Positions 22,086-41,290 of a stretch of 64,000 bases of DNA are shown here, piece after piece. The notes beneath the pieces are model-generated. The model saw nothing but the letters and a program-made list of their open reading frames with translations, made no database searches and had not been told where the DNA came from. This DNA comes from Takakia lepidozioides (taxonomy: Eukaryota > Streptophyta > Takakiopsida > Takakiales > Takakiaceae). Where the stretch lies: the NCBI GenBank assembly GCA_030704615.1, contig CM060734.1:496001-560000 (forward strand). The letters are read 5' to 3'. The translations under genes were made by a program, and so were the position numbers. How positions within the stretch are numbered: position 1 is the first letter of the stretch; every line of letters starts with the position of its first letter.

Positions 22086-23063
22086 TCACTGACTTGACGA
22101 CGTTTTTGCAAGTTGCTGGTAGGTTCCTTGAGAAGGCAGCAACCCCAAAGGACTGGCAACTTGAGGAGAAGAAGGGAACTCCTCTCGAAGCATCCAAGAG
22201 TATCAAGCCATGGAGACTCTGCAGTGATACGAGAGTAGAGGAGGTGAAACTGCTCGTGCGAGTAATGCCCATTTGGTTTACCACTTTAATGTTGCTAGTT
22301 ATAACCTCCCAGCCGTCATCGTTCTTCCTACGACAGGGCCTCACCATGGATTTATGCATGGGACCCAACTTCAAGATCCCAGCGGCCTCCTTGGAAGTAC
22401 CTATTTAAATCCCTAACTGCCCTGGCCGCCATCCCTGTCTACGAGAAAATTTTCGTTCCATTGGCACGCAAGTACACAGGGAATTAACGGGGCCTCTCAA
22501 TGCTGCGGAGGATTGGAACTGGACTTGTGATCTCTATTCTTGGGGTGATGACTGCAGCTCTTGTGGAAATGAGACGTTTGAAGGTCATCAACGATCACGG
22601 TTTTCAGGACCACCACAATCTGCCGGTCCCTAATGAGCGTTTTCTGGCTCGTCCCACAATACAGTATTGGGGGTCTCTCCCAGGTCTTTGGTGACATTGG
22701 GCAGCTCGAATTCTTCTACGAGCAGGCCCCTGATGGCATGCAGAGCATAGGAACAGCTCTCTTCACATCCAACACAGGGGTTGCTCATTTCTTATGCACC
22801 GCCCTAGTGAAAGTTGTTGTACGTGCTACAAGTCGTGGTGGGCACACAGAGCTGGATTGTAAACAACGTGAATAGGTGCCGCCTCAACAACTACTACTGG
22901 CTCTTGGCGACGATGAGTGCTGTGAACTTGTGCGTTTACCTGATGCTTGCAAAGTGGTACACTTACAAGAAGCCAGTGAGCTCTCCTCGGAGCAACTCTG
23001 ACAGAGTGGTGCCGGAGCCTCATCTGCCGTGTGAAACATATGCTGCTTCTATCGAGCCTACCT
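22086..23063 (+). pseudogene. NPF (NRT1/PTR family) transporter, C-terminal part, broken
   Basis: Shows the C-terminal third of a plant proton-coupled nitrate/peptide transporter (PTR2/POT family): RFLEKAATPKD, WRLCSDTRVEEVKLLVRVMP, GPNFKIPAASLEV, IPVYEKIFVPLARKYTG, RIGTGLVISILGVMTAALVE, MSVFWLVPQYSIGGLSQVFG, QLEFFYEQAPDGMQSIGTAL, CRLNNYYWLLATMSAVN, and a final MLAKWYTYKK. The segments lie in different frames. Breaks are seen after LEV (about 22400), at a TAA inside TGN-stop-RGL (about 22484), by one extra base before MSVFW (about 22632), and near 22850. An AG acceptor-like TTTTTGCAAG precedes 22112. The N-terminal two thirds are absent. Family identity is secure. The breaks look like a pseudogene, though assembly errors cannot be excluded. 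Confidence 0.85.
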
Positions 23064-23597
23064 AATCCCATCCATAGACAAGGCATCTGGCAAGACAACA
23101 TGGTGCATGCCCCCACCACTCTGTGAAATTAGAAAATTGAACTTGTGTGCACCAAAAGTGCCACAGCTCTGGTGTATCTGAGCTAGAGAGTATAAGACTA
23201 TCATAACACCTTTAACCTGAAGATTCATTAAGCCTAGATGTCTTTCCATGGAACTATTACCACCACCATTGTCACAACCAACAAGTACAAACCAGGCACC
23301 ACACGTCCCTCATGGAAAATGTATCTAAAATTGAGTCATAAATTCTGACCATCTTTACAGACCTCGCACTGACAACCATCTGCTGCGCGAGAGATAACTG
23401 AAATGAGACTGATTTGCATGACAATCAATGAAAGTAAAATGGCTCTGAAGCCAAGACTAGTCGAGCTTCATCTGAGGTCCTTCGGCTCTCAAAATGATCA
23501 GGTGAAGAAGTATGTGACACAGAAGTCTCTGCCGCAAAAGAACGTCATTTCTACAGATGCGCTGTTGTAAAACAGGATCATCGCTAAGAGTCCACAA
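23064..23597. other. intergenic; likely 3' untranslated region of the WRKY gene
   Basis: No domain is seen on either strand. The part next to 23598 would be transcribed as the 3' untranslated region of the minus-strand WRKY gene. Confidence 0.4.
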
Positions 23598-31445
<7,848 letters not shown>

Positions 31446-31809
31446 TGGATCCTTCCTCACCCTTCAAATCCGGCAACCGACCCTAGCCTCTATCTCTCTC
31501 TCTACGAAATCAATTGCAGGCTCCCAGAATTCTTGGTTCTCACTGGATCCAGACAGATTAGCTTGCTTCCGTACTTTGTAAAAACAAGCAAGAAATCGAA
31601 TTAATCTCACTCCATCTTCACTCATTCAAGCACACAACTTATTCTCTGCTAATTTTAAAACCCTCCTTCCATCACTTACTAGGGGGCTCTCGCCAGCAAT
31701 GGAATCTCTGCTCGCAGACAGAACCACTTCCCTGCCTTCCGCCACAGCCCTTGGACTATAGAGAATTGGCCGGGAGACTGTAAGCGAGCAGCAGGAGGGA
31801 GACGAAGAG

Positions 31810-31855
31810 TTGACCGGACCTTACCTCCCGGTTAGGTCAACTCAATAGCAGTCAA
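31810..31855. promoter_or_regulatory. cluster of three W-boxes upstream of the WRKY gene
   Basis: TTGACC at 31810-31815 (plus strand), TTGACC at 31835-31840 and TTGACT at 31850-31855 (both minus strand). All three match the WRKY consensus TTGAC(C/T). The first two form an inverted pair, GTTGACC...GGTCAAC. They lie 365-410 bases upstream of the WRKY start codon, which suggests auto- or cross-regulation by WRKY proteins. Confidence 0.6.
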
Positions 31856-31859
31856 CCCT

Positions 31860-32765
31860 CCCGGCCGGCAGAGACTACCCGATGGCTGACTCAGTGCTTC
31901 TTTCCGTCCATTCGTCGACGTGTCGCCTGCAGACATCGATGATCTCTGTCTGACACACGGATGAGCTCTGTCTGGCACATGGGTGACCTCAATATTCTGA
32001 CCACAAGTGCAGCTTTTGCTTTTGCCAGAGAGTAATTATTCCTATTTATCGTAATATTTTTCTTTCGTAATTTCTCAGTGTCCCTTTTTGCTGTCCATGC
32101 CACCGAGGTGATTCCGGGTTCGAATCCTGCTACCGTGCTGGTTATGTTATTGTCTGGTTTTCGTAATAAATGCTCCAGTGTTGGTTATTTTTCAACCCCC
32201 TCCTCTTTGAATCCCTTTTAACTAAATAAATAATTGCAGGGTTATTTTATTCCTTCCTTTTCTTCTTCTTCTTTTTTTTCCCCCCTTTTCTAACTTTTTG
32301 ATTAAACGGGTTCTGTTTAAAATCTATTTTTCTTAAAACACACAACTGTTTCTTTTTTTTTCCTTTTTGTGTGTGGGGGGGGGGGGTCCAGAACCCATTA
32401 AACCCGGGCGGGGGCAAAGGTGGGGTGGGCAGACGCCCTCTAGATTTCCCTCCTGTAGGGAAAAAATAAAAACCATTTTTCTTGTTTTGTTGTTTGTCAG
32501 GGAAAGCCAAGTAAATGGTTCTGGGGCCTGTCCCCTGTTTTATTTACTTAAAGTAAGCCAAAAAAAATTTTTCTTGCGAAAACCCACATTGACATTTAAG
32601 TGTTATTATTAACGGAGGACACTAGGAATAATGTAAGAACTTACTGCACTACTAGTGCCATCCAACGGTACTTTCGCCGGGGCAGCCTGCAGGGCCTCTG
32701 TCAAATCCTCCCGACCCCCTCATACCTCGGTTTCAGGATTAAATACTTAAGAATCTAGGAGGGTA
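31860..32765. other. no gene recognised; low-complexity stretches
   Basis: Contains an isolated tRNA-B-box-like GGTTCGAATCC at 32118-32128 without a matching A box or cloverleaf. C/T- and G-rich homopolymers (about 32260-32400) are also present. No coding signal is seen. Confidence 0.4.
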
Positions 32766-32850
32766 TCTTGCAATGGTGGGTAGTGTGTTGGTAAGGTGAT
32801 TACAGTTCAGGCGTTAAGATTTTGGGTTCGGGTCTTGATGGGAGGCTGTT
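32766..32850 (+). mobile_element. possible tRNA-derived SINE head
   Basis: TGGTGGGTAGTGTG near 32774 resembles a pol III A box, and GGGTTCGGGTC near 32822 resembles a B box, about 45 bases apart as in tRNA genes. No full cloverleaf can be drawn, so this is more likely a SINE head than a tRNA. No poly-A tail or duplication was found. Confidence 0.35.
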
Positions 32851-33115
32851 GTGGTGTAACCCTGGGTATTGGCACCCCAGCCCGTATAACCCCATGTAAC
32901 CCTGGTGTCATGTGTGTAACTCTTCTTAGTCCATTTTATACTTGGCCAAATTTAAAGACCAAGTGTGAGTTACACCGAGTGGAGTTACACACACCCATCC
33001 TCTGACCAAGTGTAAGCCCACGTCCACCATGTAACCTAGTGTAATTCCAAGTGGAGTTACACATCTCCATCGTGTAACCCAGCTTAACCCTAACCCCAAC
33101 TGGAGTTTACACTCT
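32851..33115. repeat. GTGTAACC / GGAGTTACAC repeats in both orientations
   Basis: TGTAACCC, TGTAACTC and the complement GAGTTACAC recur about twelve times over 260 bases with mixed orientation and irregular spacing. No ORF of interest overlaps them. Confidence 0.55.
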
Positions 33116-33889
33116 TTCAATTCCATGTCACTCTCAAGAGAGTATGGGGAAGATTTGACAACACGTACCATCCTGTCAGAGGTTGCACATGGGCATTAAG
33201 TTCTTATCTCATTTCTAGTATTCTCCATTATTAAGGGGATGTAGCATGAGTGGATGAACGTCATTCTCCAAAAGAATGGGATGATTTCATCCCTTTTTGA
33301 GAATCCTAAGGTAAAGAATTATGGCATGATGATGTAGAGCAATATGAAAGTATAGGACAAGGGTCTCTTTTGAGACCTTACCGGGGTTTGAGGTACCCGT
33401 CACGAGGCCGGTAGGGTCCCGGAAGGGGCTCAAGAGAGACCCTTCTCCTGCGTAAAGAACCATGATATTTTTCTGTGTAAGTCATATTCCCACGTTTTGG
33501 AATGGTTGAATTCTTAGAATTTGGATGAGTCAGAGATTGACGGCCATGACTTTGACCACAACAGTGGTGGTCAAAAGTTGCGTCAGGTCAGGCATCCACA
33601 GACTGCATTGGCGTTGAATGCATGAAAATAGGGTCCCCAAATTTAGTGACATTTCTGAAAGATCGACTAAACAGTGCAGCTAATTTGGCGCCTTCAGTGA
33701 GTTATAACTACTTAATGTTTTCTCTCCTTTTTCTTTTTTTCTTTTTTTGGGTTCAACTCTAGTAAGAAGTTGCAAGAAATTGCAGGTATGGCATCTTACA
33801 TATTACCTTTTTTAAATTCTACCAAATATCTGACACCTCTCATTTTTGAATAATTGGGAGTTTATGTCGCGTGTGTGTGGAACAGGGCG
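33116..33889. other. no gene recognised
   Basis: AT-rich sequence with a short inverted pair near 33375-33445 (GGTCTCTTTTGAG against CTCAAGAGAGACC), followed by a T-rich tract around 33725-33750. No coding or RNA gene signal is seen. Confidence 0.4.
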
Positions 33890-34200
33890 CACGGACGCGG
33901 GGTCACCCTCCCCCGCCCCGCCCCGCCCACCCCACTTGCCAGCCACAACACCGGCAGCCCCGCAGCCGCCCGCGGCCCTGCCCGCACGCCGCCCAGCCCG
34001 CCCCCGGACTGCGGCCCCCGCCCGCCCGCCCTCGCCGCTGGGTCCGCCCGCCATCGGTCCCCAGTGGGTCTGCCCAAGATCGGTCTGCCCGCTGCTGGCG
34101 CATGTCGTCCGGCAGACCACCCCAGACCGGCACAGCAGACCCGGACCTACGTGGCGCGCATCTGCCCGTCCAGATCCGGTTTTATCCAGACCGTCTGGAT
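33890..34200. other. very GC-rich island
   Basis: Runs of CCCGCCCCG-type sequence make this the most GC-rich stretch of the window. All six frames are open for long distances simply because stops are rare, so the overlapping Pro/Arg/Gly-rich frames here are not evidence of genes. It may mark the promoter or 5' end of the decayed gene downstream. Confidence 0.5.
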
Positions 34201-37200
34201 TTAGGGCATGCCATGGCACTCGCCGATCTCCTCAGACCCCCTTGTTTTTTTCTTTTTTTTTCTCTATTGCCGGTGTTGCTTGCTGCTGTTTGTTGTTTGA
34301 CTGTTTAGAACCAACAGACTCGCCGGTTGTGAAGAATCCCTTTGCATGACTCCATGGACTCTCTGGCCACGTCGGAGTCCATCGTTTCAAGCCACGGCCT
34401 CTTTTGTTCATATGCTTCTACTATTTTTGCTTTGTTGTTCGCCTATTCGTGGGACTGTTTGAGCGCGGGGAAGTGAATTACATTGAGTTTACAGTGCAGA
34501 CTTGAATGGAAGTATTTAGGTCTTTGCTAACAAGTACGACTCATTTTAGCGAACAGCAATTGAGAATCGGCCTTTCCCTTGTCACACTGTCTTGTTCGAG
34601 GCTTCTCCTCCATATAGCATGTGTGGAATGGCATTGCAAAAATAGCGGATGAATATGTGCATGGCTGGCTGTATAAAATTCCGATTTCCTCCCCAGTTCC
34701 GTCTCTTGGATGTTGTTTGCAGGTGGACCCATCGATGCAGGACGAAATGGGCATGTGTGGCGGAATTTTTTGTGCAACGAACCAGTGGACCTTCCAAGTG
34801 TTACCATGATAGTGCGGGGATGCAGAGACCCAGCCGGGGGACCATTGAAATGGTGAAACGGGTGGGGACACACTGCAGACAGAGGGCAGACCAGATGGGC
34901 AGAGCAGGAGAAGAGAAAAGTGCACCATGCCAGTCCAGACGAGAAGACCGAACCAACAGACCAGCCTGGAGAACTCTAGTCAGACCCTGACGGCAGACCG
35001 AGTGCACACAATATTTGTCGCACGAATGCAACAGACCAGTGCCACAGACCCTTTTGGCCGACCCTTTTGGCGGAGACTTAGGGCAGACCATAGAAGTCCT
35101 TGGCGGCCCACGCTCATGGAGATGTAACGGGCACCCCTGTCCGCCCTGACACATTGTACCTGCTTCCCCACGGTCTTCTGCCAGACCAGTACCCAGATGA
35201 ATCAGATCCGGACTTTTTCCCTTTTTTGTATGCTTACGTGAGATCAGGGCAGATACAACAGACCATTGACACAGCAGAGAAGAAGTGGGTGGAGGCATGA
35301 TCACACCCAAGGGATGAAGACTACAACGGCCTCCAGGTACTTAAACCACTCTTTCTATGGTCTACTGTATTTCAGTGTTTCGATTTCCTGGTTGCAATTA
35401 GTGATATGCTATGTTGGGTGTTGTATGTGTGGCCTGCTGCTGTCGGTCTACTGTTCTGGGTCTGCTACATGGTACTGCATTACTTGTTCTGGCTGTGGTC
35501 TACTCTATAGGTCCAGAACCGTGTGTCTACTTTCCCCTGTTGCAAATCGTGCTATAGTGTTTTTTTTTTATTGTTATATATGTGGTCTGCTGCGAACGGT
35601 CTACTGTTTTGGGTCTGCTTTTCGCAACATGGTACTGCAGTTGCTTTGAAAGGCGCACTACTGTCGTGGCTGTGGTCTGCTACATGGGTCCATGGCTATG
35701 GTGTACTACTATGTTCTACTGGTCTACTGATATAGCGTACTGGTGTATGGTCTACTGGTCTATTGTCAGGCCCAAATTTGACTGGTCTACTGCTCTATGG
35801 TGTACTGGTCTAATGTGAAGGCCAATTTTGTTGTTTGTTTTCAAGAGGCGAATGCGCAAGACAACCGAGTGCACAGAGCGTTGCAAATCTGGAAGTACAG
35901 GTTGAACGGTCATCCCTTGGAAAATACACTTGCTTGACAATGAGCACCCAAACTTTTCTTGCCTCTTGTTCATGCAAGAATCCCTAAATAAGATTCATGA
36001 TGACTCACCCAGCCTTTTTTTTTCACCTCTTCTTCAATAAAAAAACCTCGGTAAGTTTCACAATGACCATTCTATTCTTTCTATACCTCTTTTTCTAAGC
36101 GCTATAACTGCTTCCACGACAATAGGACCCTCTCTAAACAGAGGACTCAGGTATGGGGCCTGCTTCTTCCTCCACTAAACCCCTGGGCTCACGCTTAGAG
36201 GGCAAAGCGTGAGCCGAGCTCTTGGGCTCATGCCATAGCTGCACTCGGTCCGTGATATTCGTGACTACATCCTGAGTCTGTATCCACAGTAGGCTGATGC
36301 CATTGCATCAATTCAGGATGGTATCACTGGCCGCGCAGCAGGCCTCCCTCCGTCTGTTGTAAAGGCTTTTGAGAGCGCAGGTCAGACTAACAGACCCGGC
36401 TCAGTGGACCTTTCTTCCGTGACCCGTCCTCCAGCGGACCTTCATACCTCTTCAGCAGACCCTCAGCAGACCACATTGCGTGGTCGAACTGATTTCCCAT
36501 TTGGCAGACCATGGCGACCTCCACAGTGGTCTGCAACTGATGAGGACGACCCCACTTTTCCGAAGTTTCATTGTGGGGAAAGCAATCGGCATCTGGACTG
36601 GTACAATGAGCTTCACCGCATCGTCGCCTCCCGGTGGACCTTTGCTCCGTAGCACTCCTCAATGGAGTTCGCGGCGGAGGAGGCCACCCGTGTTTTGGAC
36701 AAAGCCTGTGAGTATGGAGTGGCACTTCTGGCAGAGGAGACCAAGCCACCGCTTATCGCGCAGCTCTTTCTCATGCACGACCCCGCCCACTGGAGATAAG
36801 GCACATCGCCATCGCCCACCCAATATTTGGTGTTCGTCCGAAGCACTTAGCGAGCTTGACAGAGAGTGCTTTTGAGGAGATGGCAGATTGTTTCCTCCGC
36901 CGTCAATGGATGCAATTTGGCAATTTCAGGTCTTACACCAAATTAAAAAAAGACCTACACAACCTGCGGATGGACCTGCTGCACGGAAGCGAGGAGGCTC
37001 GGGAAAGTATCACGCAAGACGCCATGATGTGGTTTGTGACTGTGCAGGAGCGTGCGGTTTTCGACATTGCATTCAACAAACGACATGATTTCCAAGTGCT
37101 CTGGAGCGGGTTTCCAGTAGAGGACCGTGTTGCAGCTCTGGGAGAGCTTGACAAGGCCTTCATGGATCGGCTGATGAAAGATATTGGGCTGTGGACCACA

Positions 37201-39200
37201 GTCCTAGATCATGGTATGTCATCAGACCTAACAAACCTTTAAACAGACCTTGTCGTTGTCCACGAACGCAGACCTTGTAGCAGACTTTATGAACCATGAC
37301 CATGTATTCTTCCGTTTGTTAGCAGACCAGGGATGAGTGCTTTGTTTTTTACGTGTTTGTGACACGTTGTAGAGTATGATCCAGAGGACGAGCTTGTTCA
37401 GAATGCTCTTGACCAGTACGCCAATGGCGCAAGGCAGCTTCTACGAGCCATCCGTGGCCATACTGGAGTCGAGTCACCCGTTAAGTGCAGGCTCATTGGA
37501 GTTCGTACAACAGCAGACACACAGAACCCAACTCCCATGGAGACCCAGGAGGCCCGCAGCGAGTAGACCGTGGAACGAGCAGGCCCTTCCCAGCAAACTC
37601 CCAAATACCGACATGCAAACCAGCAGCAGAAGTGCATCGCGACGCAGGTATGGATGCCGACACCTCACCATTTCAACATCAGCAGACCTTGCCAGTGCAG
37701 GACATCAGACCTTCTGAAGACCTGGCGATAACCCAGGAAACAACGCCGATCCTCCCTGGCACTTACGAGTTGCCGAAAATAAGAGGAGAAATTCCTTTCC
37801 CCCCCACTGCAACATCTACTGAGAAGCAGAGAATGGTAGTGGACCTTACCCTTGCCACCAGACCTTCTAACACAGCACAGCCTGAACAGAACCGAGAAGG
37901 TGTCAGTGCTCATTTATCCATAGTACAGACCAATTCTGCAATTGCAACTATGGACTATGACTGTGACAATTTGGTCGATGACCTTCCCCAACTGTTAGAG
38001 ACAGGGTCTACAGCAGATGACGATGCATCTTTGGCCGTTTTGCCGCTTACTCTTGTGGACCCCGACTCGTCTGTAGACCACTACTGGCAATAGACCAATC
38101 CGTTGATAGGGTGCTCTGCATGTTCGACCCCACAGCAGACCATTCATCAGACCTTGTCAAAACCCATGCCCATGTTTATGTCCCTTCTCATTCTCTGGAA
38201 CCAGTCACTGTAGTCGAAGATGTACCTGCCACAGGAGTGGCGCAATTGCAGACACCCACAAAGGTCTGATTCCATTGCATTTTGCAGTCCATTTGTTTTT
38301 TCCAGTGCATTTGGGTAGTCATTGCTGATGTTTTGTGGTCTGATAGTCGTATGAAGGTTATGGCGTCTGAGGTCTCAGCTCGTGGTCCGTCGCAGGTGCT
38401 CAACTTGGGGTCAAGCACAAAGGGTGTACTATTAGTGATAACCCCCACCGTAGGGGCCAGTTCGACCCATGGAGTGTAGGAAGCGTCTAGAACGGGACCA
38501 CAGAGTGTTAATAAACCCCAGGACAAAATCTTGTTGTGAAGCCGAGCTAGCCAGCTCCGGGAGGGTATGAAGGAGATGGCTGTTGCATTGGAAAAGAAGT
38601 TGGAGGAACCTGCTTCACCAAATAGAGTTGGGAAGAAGCGCATACCAGATGGCGTGGCAGACCCGAGGCTAAAAACAATTTCCCCCCAAAAAGCCGTTGC
38701 AAAAAAATCGAAGTCCGGAGTATACATGAGTGCTGACCGGAAGGTCTGCTTGGAAGTGGAGAGCGAAGTTGCGGAGCTCCGTAACAAACACAAGTAAGTG
38801 TCGATGGTCTGCTTGCGATGCTCTGAACACACCAACTCCATGGGTCTGCAGCAAAAAGGTTGCATGGGTCTGCTTCATGGGTCTGTTGGGTCTGATGTGG
38901 CTGTCATTCGTCCGCTCCATTGGCCTGCTCCGTTGGTCTGGTCCTTGGGTATGGTACCGTATCCATTGTAGGTCTGGTCTTTCTGGCTGGGGTCTTTCTG
39001 GGTCCGCCAGCCCGGTTCTGTCGTGGTCTATCTTCTTAAAGGCTTTTTCTGAGTTTGTGCAGGTTCACTGCCCGATTTGGCTCCACTTTCAACGCACATA
39101 TCTCTGAGGGAAAAACAATGTTGTACTTTTTTGAAAATGACCCACAGTTTGAGTGCAGTGTTGCCACCGAGGACCTCAAAGCCTTAGAGAAACAGGAATC
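34060..39200. repeat. field of dispersed CAGACC / GGTCTG hexamers
   Basis: Counting by eye, about 50-60 copies of CAGACC or GGTCTG occur in about 5.1 kb, where a few would be expected by chance. Orientation is clustered: mostly CAGACC at 34.1-35.3 and 36.4-38.2 kb, mostly GGTCT(G/A) at 35.3-35.8 and 38.2-39.0 kb. Copies are dispersed and not in tandem, and occur in exon-like and intron-like parts alike. They stop where element 3 begins. Confidence 0.75.
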
Positions 39201-39324
39201 GGAGGCTACAGACCGATTGCTTGAGTTGTGGTGTAGGTTTTATCAGAAGGATCTGGATGTGAAGACATATAATGATGTTGTTATTTTGCCGACGTGGGTT
39301 TGGAGTGTAGTGAAGATTCACTAG
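36404..39324 (+). pseudogene. decayed multi-exon gene of unknown family
   Basis: Exon-like blocks joined by GT-AG borders. Block 1, about 36404-37212, contains FHCGESNRHLDWYNELHRIV, a TAG, MEFAAEEATRVLDKACEYGV, a frame change, RHIAIAHPIFGVRPKHLASL, TESAFEEMADCFLRRQW and AVFDIAFNKRHDFQVLWSGF. It ends at CATG-GTATGT and joins in frame to 37373 (EYDPEDELVQNALDQYA). Block 2 runs on through LEPVTVVEDVPATGVAQLQ to about 38264. Block 3, about 38364-38796, holds a TAG and a TGA and ends at GTAAGT. Block 4, 39063-39324, reads FTARFGSTFNAHISEG ... VVILPTWVWSVVKIH and TAG. I recognise no domain. It may be a transposon-borne gene or a host pseudogene. Confidence 0.45.
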
Positions 39325-39499
39325 AGTGCAGGTCAGGAACAGGTTCGCTCGCAGGTGGAGCACGGATTGACAGTGCATCGTATGGGGAAGGACCTGAAGA
39401 CCTGCAAGTACATACTGGTACCAATAGTTGATGGGTAAGTGTTCTGCGTTCATGCGTACCACTGTTTCTCTGCCCTTTATCATTGGTCCACCAGCTCTA

Positions 39500-40802
39500 C
39501 TCGGTCTGCCCAGGTCACCTGATGTTTAGCTCCCTCCAGTAGATGACGCCACTCCTCAAAATCATCGATGATCGCTAGAAGTTCTTTGTCATGGATTTCA
39601 TAATTGATCTCTACAGCGAAAAATTTGCGAGAACGAAAACCAACAGGGTGAAGTCGGCCATCCGTACCGTATTGAGAGAGTATAGCGCCAAGTGCAAAGT
39701 CCAATGCATTTGCTTCCAAGAAGAATGGTTTAGATGGGTCTGCATGTACCAGTATTGGAGCCGTTGTAAATGTCTGCTTCAGCATTTCAAATGCCTGATT
39801 AGCCTTGTCGTCCCATACAAATTTGTCCTTCCCTGTGAGTCGTGTCCATGGTGCAACAATTTTAGAGTAGTCATTGATGAAGATTATATAGAAATTTGCA
39901 AATCCCAGAAAACATTGTACATCTCGGACCGAAGTTGGTTTCATCCACTCGATGATGGTTTGTATTTTCTTCTGATCCATAAAGACATGTTTGTCGGAAA
40001 TAATATAGCCCAGAAATTCGACCTCAGATTGATAGAAAAGACATTTCTCCAACTTGGCATATAGTCTTCTTTCTCTTAATTTATCAAGGACAAGGCATAC
40101 ATGGTGGCCATGTTCTTCTTCATTCTGTGAAAATATCAAAATGTCATCCAAATAGATGACTACAAAGTCATCTAAAAATTCTCGAAAAATGTCATTCATC
40201 ATATGCTGAAAAATTGTTCGAGCATTTGTAAGACCGAAAGGCATAACACTGTATTCAAAATGTCCATACCTTGTTCGAAAAGTTGTTTTCCATTCGTCTC
40301 CTTCTTTTATCCGTACAAGGTTATAAGCTTCTCTCAAGTCAATTTTGGTGAAAATCTTTGCTCATCCCAACTGGTCGAGAAGCCCAGAAATCAGCGGCAA
40401 CGGATAACGATTCTTGATTGTGACTTTGTTGAGACCGCGATAGTCGACACACATGCGTAATGATCCGTCCTTCTTTTTCACAAACAAGATAGGCGCCCCC
40501 GCAGGTGATTTTGAATGTCGGATGAAGTGCTTTGACAAATTTTCATCAATGTATTCACGTAATGCAGCCAACTCCGTCTTGGATAAGTTATAGATTGGGC
40601 CGAATGGTGGTTGGGCTCTTTCTTGTAACTCAATTGCACAGTCATAAGGTCGATGTTCTGGCAATATGTCTGCATTTTTCTTCTCGAAGATATCTTTGAA
40701 ATCTTGATATTGAGCGGGTAATGTTGAAGTACCTTTGTCTGTTGTGGTCTTGATCGGAGTCGCATAAAGTGCAAATGTCGCCTCATTTTTGGTAGCTTTC
40801 AT
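39500..40802 (-). pseudogene. RT and partial RNase H of element 3
   Basis: 40362-40802 gives the RT start: [40 protein letters not shown] and [20 protein letters not shown]. After a TGA at about 40360 the frame resumes: KIFTKIDLREAYNLVRI, MPFGLTNARTIFQHMM, VVIYLDDILIFS (catalytic YLDD), EFLGYIISDKHVFMDQKKI. RNase H follows from FFLEANALDFALGAILSQYG to NYEIHDKELLAIIDDFEEW, where it is cut off. The first catalytic Asp of RNase H appears as Asn (EAN, normally a DAS-type box). Confidence 0.9.
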
Positions 40803-40880
40803 GAAAGCTCTAGCTCCAAGAAACAGTGGTTGAATACCTTTGATATTTCTACATTTTTGTCTTATAGAAATTTTTCGCGA

Positions 40881-41290
40881 TCACCAATCGATGTCGGGAT
40901 TGTGAAGTACGAACCAGGGAAGTCCAATGATCACATGATTTGTTGGAGACTGGATGACGTTGAAAACAATATGTGATACTTGATCTTTAAGCTTCACTTT
41001 AAGTGGTCGAGTTTCATGGTCCACATTTGCTGATGCTAACGGTCGTCCATCGATGACTTCAACGGGGCCAAGAGTTTCTTCTTTACGAGCGTTAAATTGT
41101 GTTGCTTCGCAAAGTTTTTGTCCATAAAACAAGCTGAAGCCCCTGAGTCCAAAAATGCTTCACAGAGCTATCTCGATTTTGCACTCTGATTTTTACCGGA
41201 ACTGTGAAGCAAGGTGCAGGGTCTGGAGGTAGAAATAGATTTTTTTTCGGTAAGGAATTTGTGGTGTCCAGCCGCATGGTCCCTACTATG
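40881..41290 (-). pseudogene. aspartic protease of element 3
   Basis: The minus strand reads AFLDSGASACFMDKNFA near 41150 (DSG active site). After a frame change it continues GPVEVIDGRPLASANVDHET and NHVIIGLPWFVLHNPDIDW, the flap and C-terminal segments of this protease type. The frame change between DSG and VIDGRPL breaks the protein. Confidence 0.75.

Noticed and set aside
32100-32150. tRNA gene suggested by GGTTCGAATCC
   Set aside because: No A box, acceptor stem or anticodon arm could be paired around it.
33846-34349. Several overlapping Pro/Arg/Gly-rich ORFs on both strands
   Set aside because: They result from extreme GC content with few stop codons. No frame has protein-like composition or motifs.
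38188-38865. 225-codon minus-strand ORF
   Set aside because: No domain. The plus strand has exon-like blocks with donor and acceptor sites in the same interval.
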